Part shown: positions 46,201 through 57,888 of the stretch, piece by piece
How positions within the stretch are numbered: position 1 is the stretch's first letter
Layout of the letters: every line of letters begins with the position of its first letter
Origin: Adiantum capillus-veneris
Taxonomy: Eukaryota; Streptophyta; Polypodiopsida; Polypodiales; Pteridaceae
Length of the DNA: 64,000 nt
Assembly (NCBI GenBank): GCA_014529385.2
Contig: CM043947.1
Span: 127,867,891 to 127,931,890, forward strand
Reading direction: 5' to 3'
Position numbers and translations under genes: made by a program
The notes under the pieces: generated by a model
Seen by the model: only the letters and a program-made list of their open reading frames with translations
Told to the model about the DNA's origin: nothing
Databases searched by the model: none

Positions 46201-48107
46201 TTTTGGAGGTTATTCCCGCAACCTTTTGCCTTTAGGGTCTTCATGGCTTTGATAGTTGAAGAATTGGTGAGTTTGGGGATGCGCTTCTATGTTCTTCAAT
46301 TCCTCTCATGATTTTATTCATTTAGTTGTGCGTGAGTTGGTGTAGCTTTTGCAAGACACAGTTACCTTTATTCCTTTGGTGGCTTGGAGAGTTACATTAT
46401 GTAAGTGCAAGAGCTCTAGTAAAATAATTAAACAGTGTCTAATGCACGTGTCTTAGGTTGGGACACTTCAATATGCATATGCACCATTATCAACAACATG
46501 TTGTGCGAAAGAAGAGTTGTGATGGGTGTTTTTTGAAGTAAATGTAGCACATAGATCACCAAATATGGTCCAATAGCTGCCAATACTTCAAAAAGGGCTT
46601 TTGATGTCGAGGTTTCTCCACTCAGCTCACAATGCAATTGTGGGTGAGTGAAGGAATCTTTGCCACTCCGCCAACCTTAACATATGTAGACTTTGACTTT
46701 TATGCCCATCTCATCCAACACGAGCGACACATGTAGATAGGCTCAACTCTCTAGCTTGAGAATAAGGTTCTATAAGCTATGACTCATATCACAAAGGTTA
46801 ATAAACAAGAAGCACTAGGACTTAATCATAAGCTCATTTCATGGCTTAGATGCCCGACTCTTGACTCTTATGCCCCCAACACATTTGGGTTGGTGAGGCG
46901 ACTTAGAATATTGAATTCTTACCAAACAATGATACAAAGAGCTTGAGAGCGTTGTCCTTGATGGTAGGAGTTGTGGGTTTGGTTGGACCACTAGTCCATG
47001 TTTGACGTTGAAGAAGATGAAAATTCTTGAATTTTCTTGAGGAAATGCCTCTTCTTAGCTAGATTCAGCTTCTTCAGTTTGCCTCCATTTTTTTATGCCT
47101 TTCGGGATGCATGTCATCGCATAGGGGCAAATAATTGTTTCTAGGCGATAGGATGAAGCATCACATGCTTGTATCCTTATGTTGGCATAGACTTTGAGAC
47201 TTTTAGCAGTTGTTCTAAGGATAGAAGGTTTTGAAGTGTAGGTGATGTCCAACTAGTGAACCAATTTTCCTTACTTTTGCATTCGAGAAAGTCTTTTGCT
47301 TCATTCACTTTTTGTACCACTACGTCAATGTCCTCTTAGGTCTTATCATATCAAGTAGGTTCGCTGGTTTTGTTGAGGGGTAGAACACTTGAGAGCTTAA
47401 CTAACATATTATCATTAGATTCTTGTTTGGTTAAGATCTCTGCACTTGAAGATTTGGGGGAGACAATGGGCGAGGGTTGGTCGATGAAGCTTTAGATAGA
47501 CTTACAAGAAGATTCCCCGCATTCATAGGTTGACAGGGTGGAAAGGGTTGTCGATGTAGAAGTAGCGGGTGGGGGCTCATGGACAACCTGTTTTCCTTTC
47601 TCTTGTGTTGCACACCTACTTCTTGCATTGCTATCAGTGTTGGGGGTTTGTGCCTGACATCTTTTGGGAGCCATATCCAAGGGTTTCCTTCATAATATCC
47701 TTGCGATCCAAGAAGGTTCTTGGACACCCACTAGCTTGAAGCTTTTCTGGTATCTTGTGTGAGCATGGTTGCTGCTTGCTTTGATCTTTGCCTTTGGGTA
47801 TTTTGCAGTGTATTTTTTGGACTACAAATCCTTTTTTGTAATAAAGAACTTCCTTTTTCAGAGTAGTTCATGCATGATCTTGCAAGTGATAATGGAAAAA
47901 TGAGACGATTTCCAAGTTTTGGGGAGTACACTCTCTTCTTGCTCCAATGAACGCATTGCAAAGAGCCTTATACCAATAGCTTTGAAAGGGAAAAGTTAAG
48001 GAACCATACTAGGTACGTGGTATCCCGTATGAAAGGGCAAGTTAAGGAACCATACTACGTACGTGGTATCCCATATTTAGGGTGCACTAGGTCCCCCAAA
48101 GTTATTC
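43220..48107. other. Region without a recognisable gene
   Basis: A TATG microsatellite lies near 43560-43602. A degenerate duplication (ATTACTAAGGACCT-like) lies at about 44055-44115. On the minus strand several short open pieces exist: 45566-45246, 46637-46428, 47252-47055, 47727-47431 and 47961-47731. None matches a family I know. Two of the segments (about 45890-45930 and 46590-46630) share GGCTTTTG and the word GAGGTTTCTCCACTC, which suggests an old internal duplication. I see no RNA gene or complete transposon. Confidence 0.5.
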
Positions 48108-48345
48108 TCATTTTGTACCAATGGCTTTGAAAGGGCAAAGTTAAGGAACCATACTAGGTACGTGGTATCCTGTATTTAGGGGGCACTAGGTCCCCCTAAA
48201 TTGGGGATCCCTACTAGAGACTACCACGTCCCCTCATGCATGTGACCATAACCTTGTCTTGGACCTTTTGAGAAATGGTGGGCACTAGGAACCCCAATTT
48301 AGGGGGACCTAGTGCCCCCTAGATACGGGATACTACGTACCTCGT
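47980..48345. repeat. Repeated ACGTGGTATCC units and an inverted repeat at the Penelope-like element's left end
   Basis: The unit GGAACCATACTAGGTACGTG occurs at about 48001, 48048 and 48145. The third copy continues into GGGGGCACTAGGTCCCCCTA (about 48178-48197), which is inverted at 48303-48322 (TAGGGGGACCTAGTGCCCCC). The arms span about 48157-48207 and 48293-48343. Confidence 0.8.
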
Positions 48346-49103
48346 ATGGGATGCACCCTCTCTCTCTCTCTCTCTTGTCCTTTAAATAAGTGTCCCTAAG
48401 AAAGATCTTTTTGCCTAAAGGAAGACCACAAAATAAAAGGGGGAAGCTCACAAAGCCTTGTTTTGGGACCCTCCTAAGGCAGAAGCGTGACAATTTAGAA
48501 GCATGAAAGGGAATCAAACCCAAAATGGCACCCTCTCATATGTAACTCCCAAGAGAGCGGAGGCATGGGGTACCCCACCACTCCCCCACCTCCCATGAAC
48601 CGAGTACTTTCTTGGGCAACAAAGAGATGACAATGGACTACTATAAAAGAAAACCAAAAGAAGACAAGGGATCCACTTTTTGAGGTTGCAGGACTACCTG
48701 AAGGATACCTCGCCAACCTTCTTCCTCTCTAGCATGGAGTCTTCTACTCAGGTAGGAGGTTAATATTTGTTGTAGAAATTAGAATGACATTGATAACAAA
48801 TAGACAAATCTTATGACACCTGTCTTCCGCTTTTCAAAGACTAACATTCTCATGTTGTTTTTGTGGTGATGGTGACAGGTATCAGGACTTGTCTCTTCCT
48901 AATTTACACAATCAAGTTACCTCCTCTTCCATCTCCCCTTTGTAAAAAGCTCTGGTCAACAACACACATGGTTAATGGGTCTAATTTGATGCTACTATTC
49001 TGATTGGTCCAATTGGGCTTGGGTTCTCTTACTTTGAACTTGTCCAACTCTGTTAATATTTTGGTGGTAATCCTTTGAAGTAGCCTACTCTCTCTCTAGT
49101 GGC
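48108..49103 (+). repeat. Penelope-like element, upstream direct repeat (pseudo-LTR)
   Basis: It aligns with 62798-63757 from CATTTTGTACCAATGGCTTT to AGTAGCCTACTCTCTCTC. It carries about 50 extra bases near 48141-48205 (the left arm of the inverted repeat). It also has a shorter CT tract at about 48357-48376. Confidence 0.85.
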
Positions 49104-49615
49104 TAGAGTGGTCTCTATGTAATAATAGGGAGCACTTCTAGCCTCTAAATCATGGATAACTACTACCTCTCTCTTTTCTAGAGGGTCTACCCTCAGGGCT
49201 TTAAGACCCTACTTTAAATAATAGGCATCATTTTTGCCATTTTTCTAAAGATGGGCACCATGAACTATACAGGCTGGCTTGATGGGAAAAGAAACACCAT
49301 ACTTGTGGTAGGGCCCAGTTTTTTAAAAAAAGGGGGAAGGCTTCTTTTTGTCAAAAGTCTATGTGCATTTTTTAATTTTAGTAGGCACATTCGGGTGGTG
49401 CATCTCTGTACATTTTTGATGGGCCCAAATGGAAAAGCTGCAATGCATGAGGACCGCATACCAAGTGGAGGAGCGGGTTTTTTTTTACCAAAAGGATAGG
49501 TATGGGCGGAGGGGCGCCCGGATCCGAAGGAGACAAACCACTTTAACCTAGAAGACTAAAGCTTGCGCGTGTGTGTGAAATATAGGTTAGCTTCGAAGGG
49601 TGGGTTGACGAGCTC
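49104..49615. other. Leader of the Penelope-like element, no ORF called
   Basis: The stretch between the pseudo-LTR and the ORF has no recognised motif. A small open frame at 49251-49499 shows no family resemblance. Confidence 0.4.
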
Positions 49616-50548
49616 GTGCAGAAGGGCTATGCGGCGGTGACAGTAGCACCCCCCTCTGTAGTGCAGGGGCAATTGTTGTGCGTCGCGGACCAGAGCTTTC
49701 ACAGCACCTTGCTGGAGTTGGATGGAGCCACACTGGAGGCCGCGGATGAGGAGCACGCACTATTAAACCAGTTGGACATCTCCGCATGGTTCCGGTTGTA
49801 CGCAATCTCCAGAGCGAGCCCGATCACTGCCACTAGTAGACTCTGAGACCTGGCTGTAAGCATATCTACCATCGCAGAAACAGACAAGTGCGAATGCAAA
49901 GAATGGCTGGAAGCGGCACCGGGCATCATGAGAAGATTCATGGAAATACATGGTAAAAGGCTCCGAAACGACCCCATAATCCGGCAAAGAAAAACACAGC
50001 TACTAAGTTATTTTTCAAAGGTAACACTTTCCCCGCCTATGGTCATGGATAGTCTGCTATTACCAGCTGAATTAGATGATAAAGAGCTTGTCACAAGCCA
50101 CAACTTCTTTGTCACCAGCCCTTGCAAGAGCTTGTCAAAAAAACCCTATGAAACTTACACGGACCCCTTCATCCTGACCCAACTACTCGAGGTATACCTT
50201 AGTGATATGGGGCATAAGCCTTGGGATTTTGGTAACTTCACACTCCTAGCTTCCCTCAGAGAAGGCTTACTACTAATTATACTTAATGATGTAGATAAAG
50301 CTGCCACCACCAAACTTGATCTACAAGAGGTTATGGAAACTAATTCCTCCACCCTCATTGAGAATATCCTAATGGCCACCCCCTTCTCAATGTCCTTTTT
50401 TGAAAGAAAAAAATGTAATGCTTCTTTTCGCTGTGTGGTATGGGTGAAAGGCATCATCTCAACCTCCAAAATGGATACTAACTACACTACACAAGTCTGG
50501 AATGTCCACCGACCCTTCTTGAAGTGCGGCTGCGAACACATCGGATAA
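49616..50548 (+). pseudogene. Penelope-like element, N-terminal ORF part
   Basis: One frame is open from 49616 to a TGA at about 49844-49846 and again to 50548. The second part, 206 residues from 49928, is the clearest (FMEIHGKRLRNDPIIRQRKT, TYTDPFILTQLLEVYL, ending LKCGCEHIG). I recognise no domain. Position upstream of the RT in the same element suggests the N-terminal extension found in Penelope-like proteins. One stop and a frame change at the C insertion show that it is not functional. The first codon was not determined. Confidence 0.5.
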
Positions 50549-50580
50549 GGGGATCATTGCCGGTGGAAAACATCTGATGG

Positions 50581-52091
50581 TGATAGCCGTTTTTCGGCTC
50601 TCATAAAATAATTTTAAGAAGCCACTTCACCCCACAAAAACACCCTAGCACAATGACTAGGCTCGCTTTTTCATTGTAAATAGTGTGCGTGTGTTTAGGG
50701 TTTTTATCACATTTTTTAATTAAATCGTTAAGCGAGTCATTGGGCTAGGAGACAAAAAAAATAAATTTATAATATTACGGTCCTCTTTATATGTAAATAT
50801 TTTCTATCAAATAAAGGACCTAAGAATAAAAGTTTTTTTTTCAAATTTTTTGTATTTATATAAATATATATTCCTAGGTGTGCGTTATCAGGCCTAAGTA
50901 TGCTAGCTTCCATCGCGTGTCATTTCTTATACATATTTTACTATCATTCTATCCCTTAAGCTCAACTCACACAAGCCTTGGAAAACCTTTATGTGACTTC
51001 ATTGTAAAAATTCACCAATAACCTTATCGGCTCCGTCATATTTTTTCCCATCCCTCCCAGTTCAATATTCACAAGTAAATAGATTTCATCTTCAAATAAA
51101 TTACTTAAATCACTCAAAGTAGAGAATAATTGAGGGTCCCTTCCCTCATGATTTTTCTCCTTTTATTTTATATATATTTTTCTACCATGCATCCCATGTG
51201 TCCATTTTTCATGACTAGCTAGCCTATCTTCTTACCCCACAAGTATATATTATATTTGATACTTATCCTATACCATACATGTGTGCAAGCTCCTTGACAA
51301 TATTAGGTCATGTTTGATGTATGGGGGGCTCACTTGGAAGACTACAAAGGAAAAAGAATCAAATAGTGGCCCACTTCAAGCTTTATTAGGTGCTGCAGGA
51401 ACAACTTTTTGCTCGAATTTTGGCACCTTCTTATGATCCGAATTTGAGGATACTTCCAAAAACAAAACGTAGCTCGTGAGCTGAAGTATTTTCCATAATT
51501 GTTTTAGAAATTTTGAATTCAAGGGAGATTTTACATGAAATTTATGGCCGACTTCAAAACTGCCACCTCATACACCCAAAACATCTTCCTATTTTTGTCA
51601 CCCTTCCACACACCTACTCACTCTTACACACTCCTCCCTCTCCTTTCCACTCCCAAACCTGCAACTCCCATGTCCTAATTCACCCTCTTCACCATTGCCA
51701 CTTCTCTCACACCTCCATAGCCTTCATCCTCCATTTCTACACCCCTAGGTGCTCCCCTTTCTCTCTACATATATGTCCATATTACTATACTCTCTTTAGC
51801 TTTGTAAAGAACTTCACAAAATCAGCAAAAATCCAAGGTTAAACTCTGAAAATGAGGGCTTTTATCATGAATTTTCCAAGGTTTGAGGATAACATAGCTA
51901 CACGGGCTACTTCGCCATGTTGGCCGCTTCTTCTACCAATGCTGTAAAGAGGTGAATGTAAACTTCTCCAAAGCTTCAACCTCTCTTTACAAGCTCATCA
52001 TTCCTTCTCTAACTTTTCTCATCATATATCTCACCATTTGGTGAATGATTTTGTAAATATTTTTTAGTGATAATTACTAACTACTAACCAC
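50581..52091 (+). repeat. Element C 5' LTR, truncated
   Basis: It matches 57889-59403, then breaks at ACTACTAACCAC and continues with internal leader sequence like that of A at 22058. The lost part would hold the TATA box and primer site. Confidence 0.82.
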
Positions 52092-52522
52092 GATAGAAAA
52101 ATCTTTTTTCAACAACGTATTATATTCCTCTTTGGTGCTGAAGCATTAAGAGATATTTTACAATCTCCAAATCCTATTATACTTCCATTTGTAGACTATA
52201 ATGTCTCTTTTGATGTACATGTGTTTATCTTGTTTTAGCTAGGTTAATGAATCAAGAGGACTTGTATCGTACATTCATTCCTTTGGCTAGACAAGACGTG
52301 CATGTAATAGTTGGCACAAAGTTCCAATTTCAATGTTTTTTCCGTCGTATGTTTGAACCTAGGCAAGTAGCGGCTATCAATGCCTTAGTCAATCCATTCA
52401 TTTTGCCATTGATTTGCTACGATCTAAGCTTTAACGTTTATATTTTCATTCTACTTTGAAATTTGATTTTGCAACACAAAAAATAAAAAAAGAAAAAGAA
52501 AATTTTGAGTAAAACTAGCAAC

Positions 52523-53651
52523 ATGGATACAACTAGGCAAATGAGTGGCTACCCCTTGTTCATTGGAGAGCCTGGGGAGGATGCAGAATCATTCTAAGCA
52601 AATTTCAAAATGTCTTGCCGTATCAAGAGGATAGTAACTGATCAGGAACGTGTAGAAATGTTTGAGGTAGTCCTTAGGAAAGATGCTAGCACTTGGTTTG
52701 CCTCTTTGCCTGAGGAAGTTAAGGGGAATTACACGGAAGTGTTGAATCGTTTTAAGAAATACTTCTTTGATCCCCAAAACACTCATAAATTATGGCAAGA
52801 CATTGTTTCTCATAAGCAAAAAGACTTAGATGACTACTACTTGTAGAAGCAAGAGTTTCTATGTCTTTGGGCTCTATGGATACGAAATGTTGCTAACCCT
52901 GGTGATGGTGCAGAATTTCTAAAGAAGGAGAGGTTCATAGCCGGACTCTTTCATGACCTTAAGGTAAAAGTTGAGGCGGGTGCACCTGCTACCTTTGATG
53001 CAGCTGAAACTAGGGCTGTTGAGAAATATAGAAAACTCAAGTGCTTAAGGGGGGAGGTTCCAATAGAAGGTCTTAGAACCAAAGGTAAGTCACAAGCATC
53101 AACATCTAAGGAGCTTCCTGAGATATCTGCGGAAGTGATTGAGAAGTTAAATGAATCTTTAAGAAGCCTGTCAATTCACCTTGCACAAGTTGTAGGTCCA
53201 AAGGGACAAGAAAAGAAGTCTGAAGAGCGAGATCCATGACCTAGGAGAGTCTTGCAATGTTGTAATTGCGGAGAGTCTGGACATGGGATGTATAATTGTC
53301 CTTGGCCCCGTGGGGAGACAAGGAGACCTAACTTGAATTACCCAGTGATGAATGCAGGTGAAGGAACTAGTCAGCAACCACGACTTCTACAAAGGCCAAA
53401 TGGAGCAAGACCACCTCCAAAAGGAGTGGAAGGAGTTCCACCTTTGCCATACCCAAATGTGCATGTGGTAGAGGTGACAAATTCAAGAGAGGTTGACATG
53501 GAAGCAAATGGCATTAAGCGTGGCCAAATGGAGCAAGACCATCTCCACAAGGAGTGGAAGGAGTTCCACCTTTGCCAGACCCAAATGTGCATGTGGTAGA
53601 GGTGACAAATTCAAGAGAGGTTGACATGGAAGCAAATGGCATTAAGCGTGG
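52523..53651 (+). pseudogene. Element C gag and zinc knuckle, broken
   Basis: The gag domain parallels A's: KDASTWFASLPEEV and FKKYFFDPQN. In-frame stops occur at about 52596, at 52844-52846 (TAG, where A has TAC) and near 53237. The zinc knuckle is complete here: CCNCGESGHGMYNC at about 53253-53300, whereas A has a stop at this place. A 128-bp tandem duplication (53396-53523 and 53524-53651) follows the knuckle and shifts the frame. Confidence 0.78.
53396..53651 (+). repeat. 128-bp tandem duplication in element C
   Basis: Both copies start CCAAATGGAGCAAGACCA and differ at only a few positions. 128 is not a multiple of three, so the downstream protease is put out of frame. Confidence 0.88.
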
Positions 53652-53787
53652 CCGAGGAAAAGGTAAGGAGAAAGAAGGGGTTACATCACAAAGTGACCAT
53701 GGATGAGAAAAGAAGGAAAAGGAGACCAAGGAAGCTAAGAGGACTTGACGTCGTATCAACCTCCAAGACTTCCCTCTTGGACATGGT

Positions 53788-54420
53788 ATGGATCCATACA
53801 ATCTATTGGAAGACATGAGAGGTAAGGGTCCTGATATCTCATGGCCTCAGTTTCTTGCATTATGTCCACAAGTTAGGAGGGATTTAACGAAGGCAGTTAG
53901 CACTAGGATAAAGATAAAAGAGAGTGTTCCTATTGTAAAAATTGCACATGCTGAAATGAATGAGGATATTACACCTGTGCTAGATTGTTACATCAAAGCA
54001 AGATTGGTTAGGAAAGGTCTAGTGGATGGGGGTGCACAAATTTGCACCATGACAGAGGGACTCATGCAAAGACTAGGCATGCACACCCATGAAACACTTG
54101 AAATCAAAGTGAAGATGGCAAACAATAGCAAAGCTAAGTGTGTAGGTATTTGTAAAAATGTTTTTGTAGAGGCCTCTGGCATTAAGAAGGCGGTGGATTT
54201 TTATGTCATGTCGACCAAGGGAAATGGTTACCCATTTATCCTAGGAAGACCATGTCTAATGAAAATGCGAGCTTTGCAGGATTGGGAGAGTGGAAAATTA
54301 ATTTGCAGGAATGAAAATCATAAGAAGGTTGTCTTTGACATGAAGGAGAACTGCCAAGAGGAGCTCCATGAAGAATCATCTCAAAGTGAGACGGAGGAAG
54401 CTGGACCGATAGCACTTTAG
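53788..54420 (+). pseudogene. Element C protease region
   Basis: The 210-residue frame contains LVDGGAQICTMTEGL with the D-G-G-A active site at 54025-54036, then GYPFILGRP. It ends at a TAG at 54418-54420. The region before it carries frameshifts, including the 128-bp duplication. Protease of this type matures Gag and Pol. It includes the base that A has lost near 23838, so it reads further than A's copy. Confidence 0.78.
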
Positions 54421-54531
54421 AAGGAGAAAGTGGCGGCAGCATTACTAAAGAGGAATCTTCCATCGAAGTCATAGGGGTAAGGTTTAAGCCAAAGGTTTAA
54501 GCCAAACAACCAAGAGACTTCTTGCCCAGGT

Positions 54532-56514
54532 TTGGAAGAGGTAGGTTCCCAAGAGAACCAAAAGGTGCAAGATGAAGGAATGTTAGAAGGTATGTTGTCT
54601 ACAACACTTACAAAGGACGAAAGAGATGAGTTCAAATGTGTGCTAAGTATATTTCCTAGGCTTTTTGCTAAAGACTACACCGATGTGCATGGAGTAGATG
54701 TTGTTCAACACAAAATTGAGTTGAAGCCTGAGGCCACACCTAAAGCTCAAAAGCTACGAAGGCTAGGAGTCATCAAGGAGCAGGCTTTACTCAAGGAGGA
54801 AAGAAAGCTTCTAGCAGTAGGTTTCATTTATCCAGTGGAGAATTCAGAGTGGGTCTCTCCCGTTGTTGTCACTCCTAAGAAAAACGGAAAGTGGAGGGTG
54901 TGTGTGGATTACCGTCCACTCAATGAGGCAACAAAAAGAGATCACTTTCCCCTCCCATTTCAGAATGAGATACTAAATGAGGTAGGTGGTCATGAGAAGT
55001 CCATTGTGTGTGATGGCTACTCAGGTTACTTTCAAATAGGTATCGCATTGGAAGATGAGTTAAAAACAACCTTCATCACTCCTTGGGGTTGTTATGATTT
55101 TAGAGTCATGCCATTTGGTGTGACAAATGCTCCTGCAACATTCCAACGTTTCATGAACATGGTGTTTCAAGCATTCTTTGGAATGTCAATTAGGGTGTTC
55201 ATTGATGATTTCTGCATTTATAGCTCAAAATCATTGCATCTACAAAGGGTAGAAGAAGGTTTAAAGAAGCTCTATGACATGGGAGGTCAACTCAACCCCG
55301 ACAAATGTCACATAGGTGAGGATGAAGTGATCTTGCTTGGTCACAAGGTTTCCTATAAAGGCATTGAGGTGGATCCTTCAAAGGCAAAGGCTCTTATTGA
55401 GCTCCCATCACCCAAGAATCTCAAAGAGGTCATATCATTCATTCAAAAGGTGAAGTATATGTCATGCTTTATTCACTTAGCTTCGGAGTTCCTTCATCCT
55501 TTGCAAAAGTTGACACAACAAGTAGAATTTGCATGGTCTGATGAGCTTGAAGAGTACTTTTGTAACATTAAAGTCATTTTGTGAGAGCTACCAACACTCA
55601 TGCCTCCTTGTTGGGATTACACATTTTTTGTTAGCTCTAGTGTTGGGAAAGAAACAATTGGTGCGGTTTTGCTACAACAAGATCCCCATAGTACCCGGAT
55701 GGGACCCATCTACTTTGCTAGTACGGTCGTGAATGCTTTGGAGAGAGGCTACACGGAGGCAGAACTCATGATGCTTTCCCTCATGTTTGCGGTGAGAAAG
55801 TTTAGATCCTACTTGCTACCAAAACCTTTTGTAATTCTCACTGCAAAAAATTTGTTCCCTTGGGTATCATCTCAGATGAATCTTAGTACTAGGATCTCAA
55901 AGTGGATTATGGAGTTGCAAGAGTTTCAATACTCTTTCAAGGTAGAAGACAGTGTGCGTGCACAATTGGCAGGGATTATTACTTATAGGGTACATGAGAA
56001 GGAGATTAAGGTGCCTGAAGTAAATACCTTACCATTGCCACCACCTAAAAGTATTCCTAATGCTTTTACCTTGTTCTTTGATGAAGCTTTTCGACGAGTC
56101 ACAGGAAAAGCAGGGGGAGGGCTAGTATTGCTCAACCCAAGTGGAGAGGTGGTCATGAAAGAGAAGGTTAATCTACCAGGTTCAACTAGCAACAATGAAG
56201 AAGGATACAACACACTACTTCATGGTTTAAAAATGTGCATTGGCCAAGGTATAAGACGTCTCATGGTAAAGGGAGATGCACTTCTCATTGTGAAGAAAAT
56301 TTTAGGCATTTGGGTATGCAAGAATGAAAACCTAAGGACAAAAGTTCATGCCATTCATAGGTTGTTTAATCAATTTGAAGAAGTGCAACTATATCATATC
56401 CCTAGGAAACAAAATGAAGATGCAGATTTACTTGCACAAAAAGCAGTTGCATGTGTTGAGAGTGAAGTGCAGTTTAAAAAGCGGAGGCTCATTGAGAGGG
56501 AACCTTCTCTTTAA
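54532..56514 (+). pseudogene. Element C reverse transcriptase and two RNase H domains
   Basis: RT motifs are KKNGKWRVCVDYRPL, CDGYSGYFQI, MPFGVTNAPATFQ and FIDDF (both catalytic Asp codons at 55204-55209). A TGA at 55582-55584 stands where A has TCA, and the same frame reopens at once. The Gypsy RNase H is degenerate as in A. In the second RNase H the first motif reads FFDEAF and the second reads NNEEGYN, where A has NNEAEYD. The Glu expected before Tyr is Gly. So RT looks catalytically complete, but the frame is cut and the second RNase H is probably dead. The frame ends at 56514 after a local duplication. Confidence 0.82.
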
Positions 56515-57860
56515 AAAGCGGAGGCTCATTAAGAAGGCGAGTTCATATTTGTTTTTGGAAGGTTCCCTTTACCAAAGTGGAAAAGAGATTGCAGCCATTC
56601 TTGAAGGTTTGCATGAGGAATCGTGTGGTGGTCATTTTGCGCAGGAACTCATTGCAAAAAAGATTTTTCTTGCCGGATATGTTTGGCCAAGCTTGCACAT
56701 TGATGTTCAACATTGGTGTAAAAGTTGCCACAATTGTCAAATTAATGGAAACAAGCGTCTGTTGCATGGTCCACGTCAGTTAGTCCTTGCAAATGGTCCA
56801 TTTGAAAAATGGGGCATTGATGCTATGGGTCCATTGCTCAGGACTAAAAATGGAAAATTGTATATCTTGGTGGCTATAGACTATATGACTAGGTGGGTAG
56901 AAGCTTAAAGTGTGGCAAGAGTGAATGAGAGGACAGTTAGCAAGTTTGTGTACACTCACAAGAGTGAATGAGAGGACAGTTAGCAAGTTTGTGTACACTC
57001 ACATTTGTTGCAGATTTGGCACACCTTTGGAGATTGTTTCTGATAATGGTCCAGGGTTTAGGAAGGGCTTGCTCACGGAAGTTTGTGATGACCTTCACAT
57101 TCTACATCGGCATAGCACACCCTACTACCCTCAGTCAAATGGTTTGGTAGAGAAGGCTAATGGTATCATTGCAGGAATCATCCGGAAGATGGTAAAGAAC
57201 AAGAAAAAGCTCTGGGATGACTTCTTGGATGGAGCATTGTGGGCCTATCAGACTACCTACAAGGAAGCGACAGAGTTCACACCCTTCCACCTAGTCTATG
57301 GTCAAGAAGCTTTGCAACCCATCGAGCTCAAAATTCCAACAATGTGACTTCATGGAAAGGTGGCACAAGGAGAAGAAGAAGCATGGGAAGATCGACTTCT
57401 CACCCTCGCAGAACTAGAATGGAAACAGGAGGAGGCTTAGGAGTGCTATAAAAGAAAGGCTACGCAAATAAAGGACAAGCTCGACAAAAAGGTGAAAGAC
57501 AAAGGGATCAAGGAAGGAGATTTGGTGCTAAGGTACGATAATCGCCTTGACAATCGCTTTGATGTGAAGTTCAATACCAGATGGCAGGGACCATACATTG
57601 TCAAGAAGACCTTCAACTCTAGCTACTATCAACTCATGGATTTGGATGGCAAGGAGCACCCCAAGAAGGTGAACGGGTATCGATTAAAGCCTTACTTGAG
57701 TCGAGTTCTACCAGAGGATCTACAAGAGCATGGAACAACTACAATACCATGTAAGTCTTTGATCTTGGTACTACAAGATGAAGATTCAACTAAGCCACCA
57801 AATATCACGAAGGATCGGAAAACACTCTCATTGGAAGATATGCCTTTTGATGGTATATGA
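56468..57860 (+). pseudogene. Element C integrase, broken
   Basis: A short duplication of TTTAAAAAGCGGAGGCTCAT (about 56473 and 56511) with an adjacent deletion joins the RNase H to the integrase. HHCC residues are seen in LHEESCGGHF and WCKSCHNCQ. The DDE core has WGIDAMGPL, IVSDNGPGF and YPQSNGLVEKANG. It is interrupted by a stop at 56906-56908 and a 43-bp tandem duplication (period from 56921 to 56964). Stops at about 57344 and 57438 precede the C-terminal domain (57492-57860, FNTRWQGPYIVKKTF). All catalytic residues are present, but not in one frame. Confidence 0.8.
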
Positions 57861-57888
57861 ATGTACCATCATCTAGGGGAGGGCTAAA

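Noticed and set aside
48108-49250. Hammerhead ribozyme in the Penelope-like pseudo-LTR
   Set aside because: I looked for the CTGATGA ... GAAA core on both strands by eye and did not see a convincing one.
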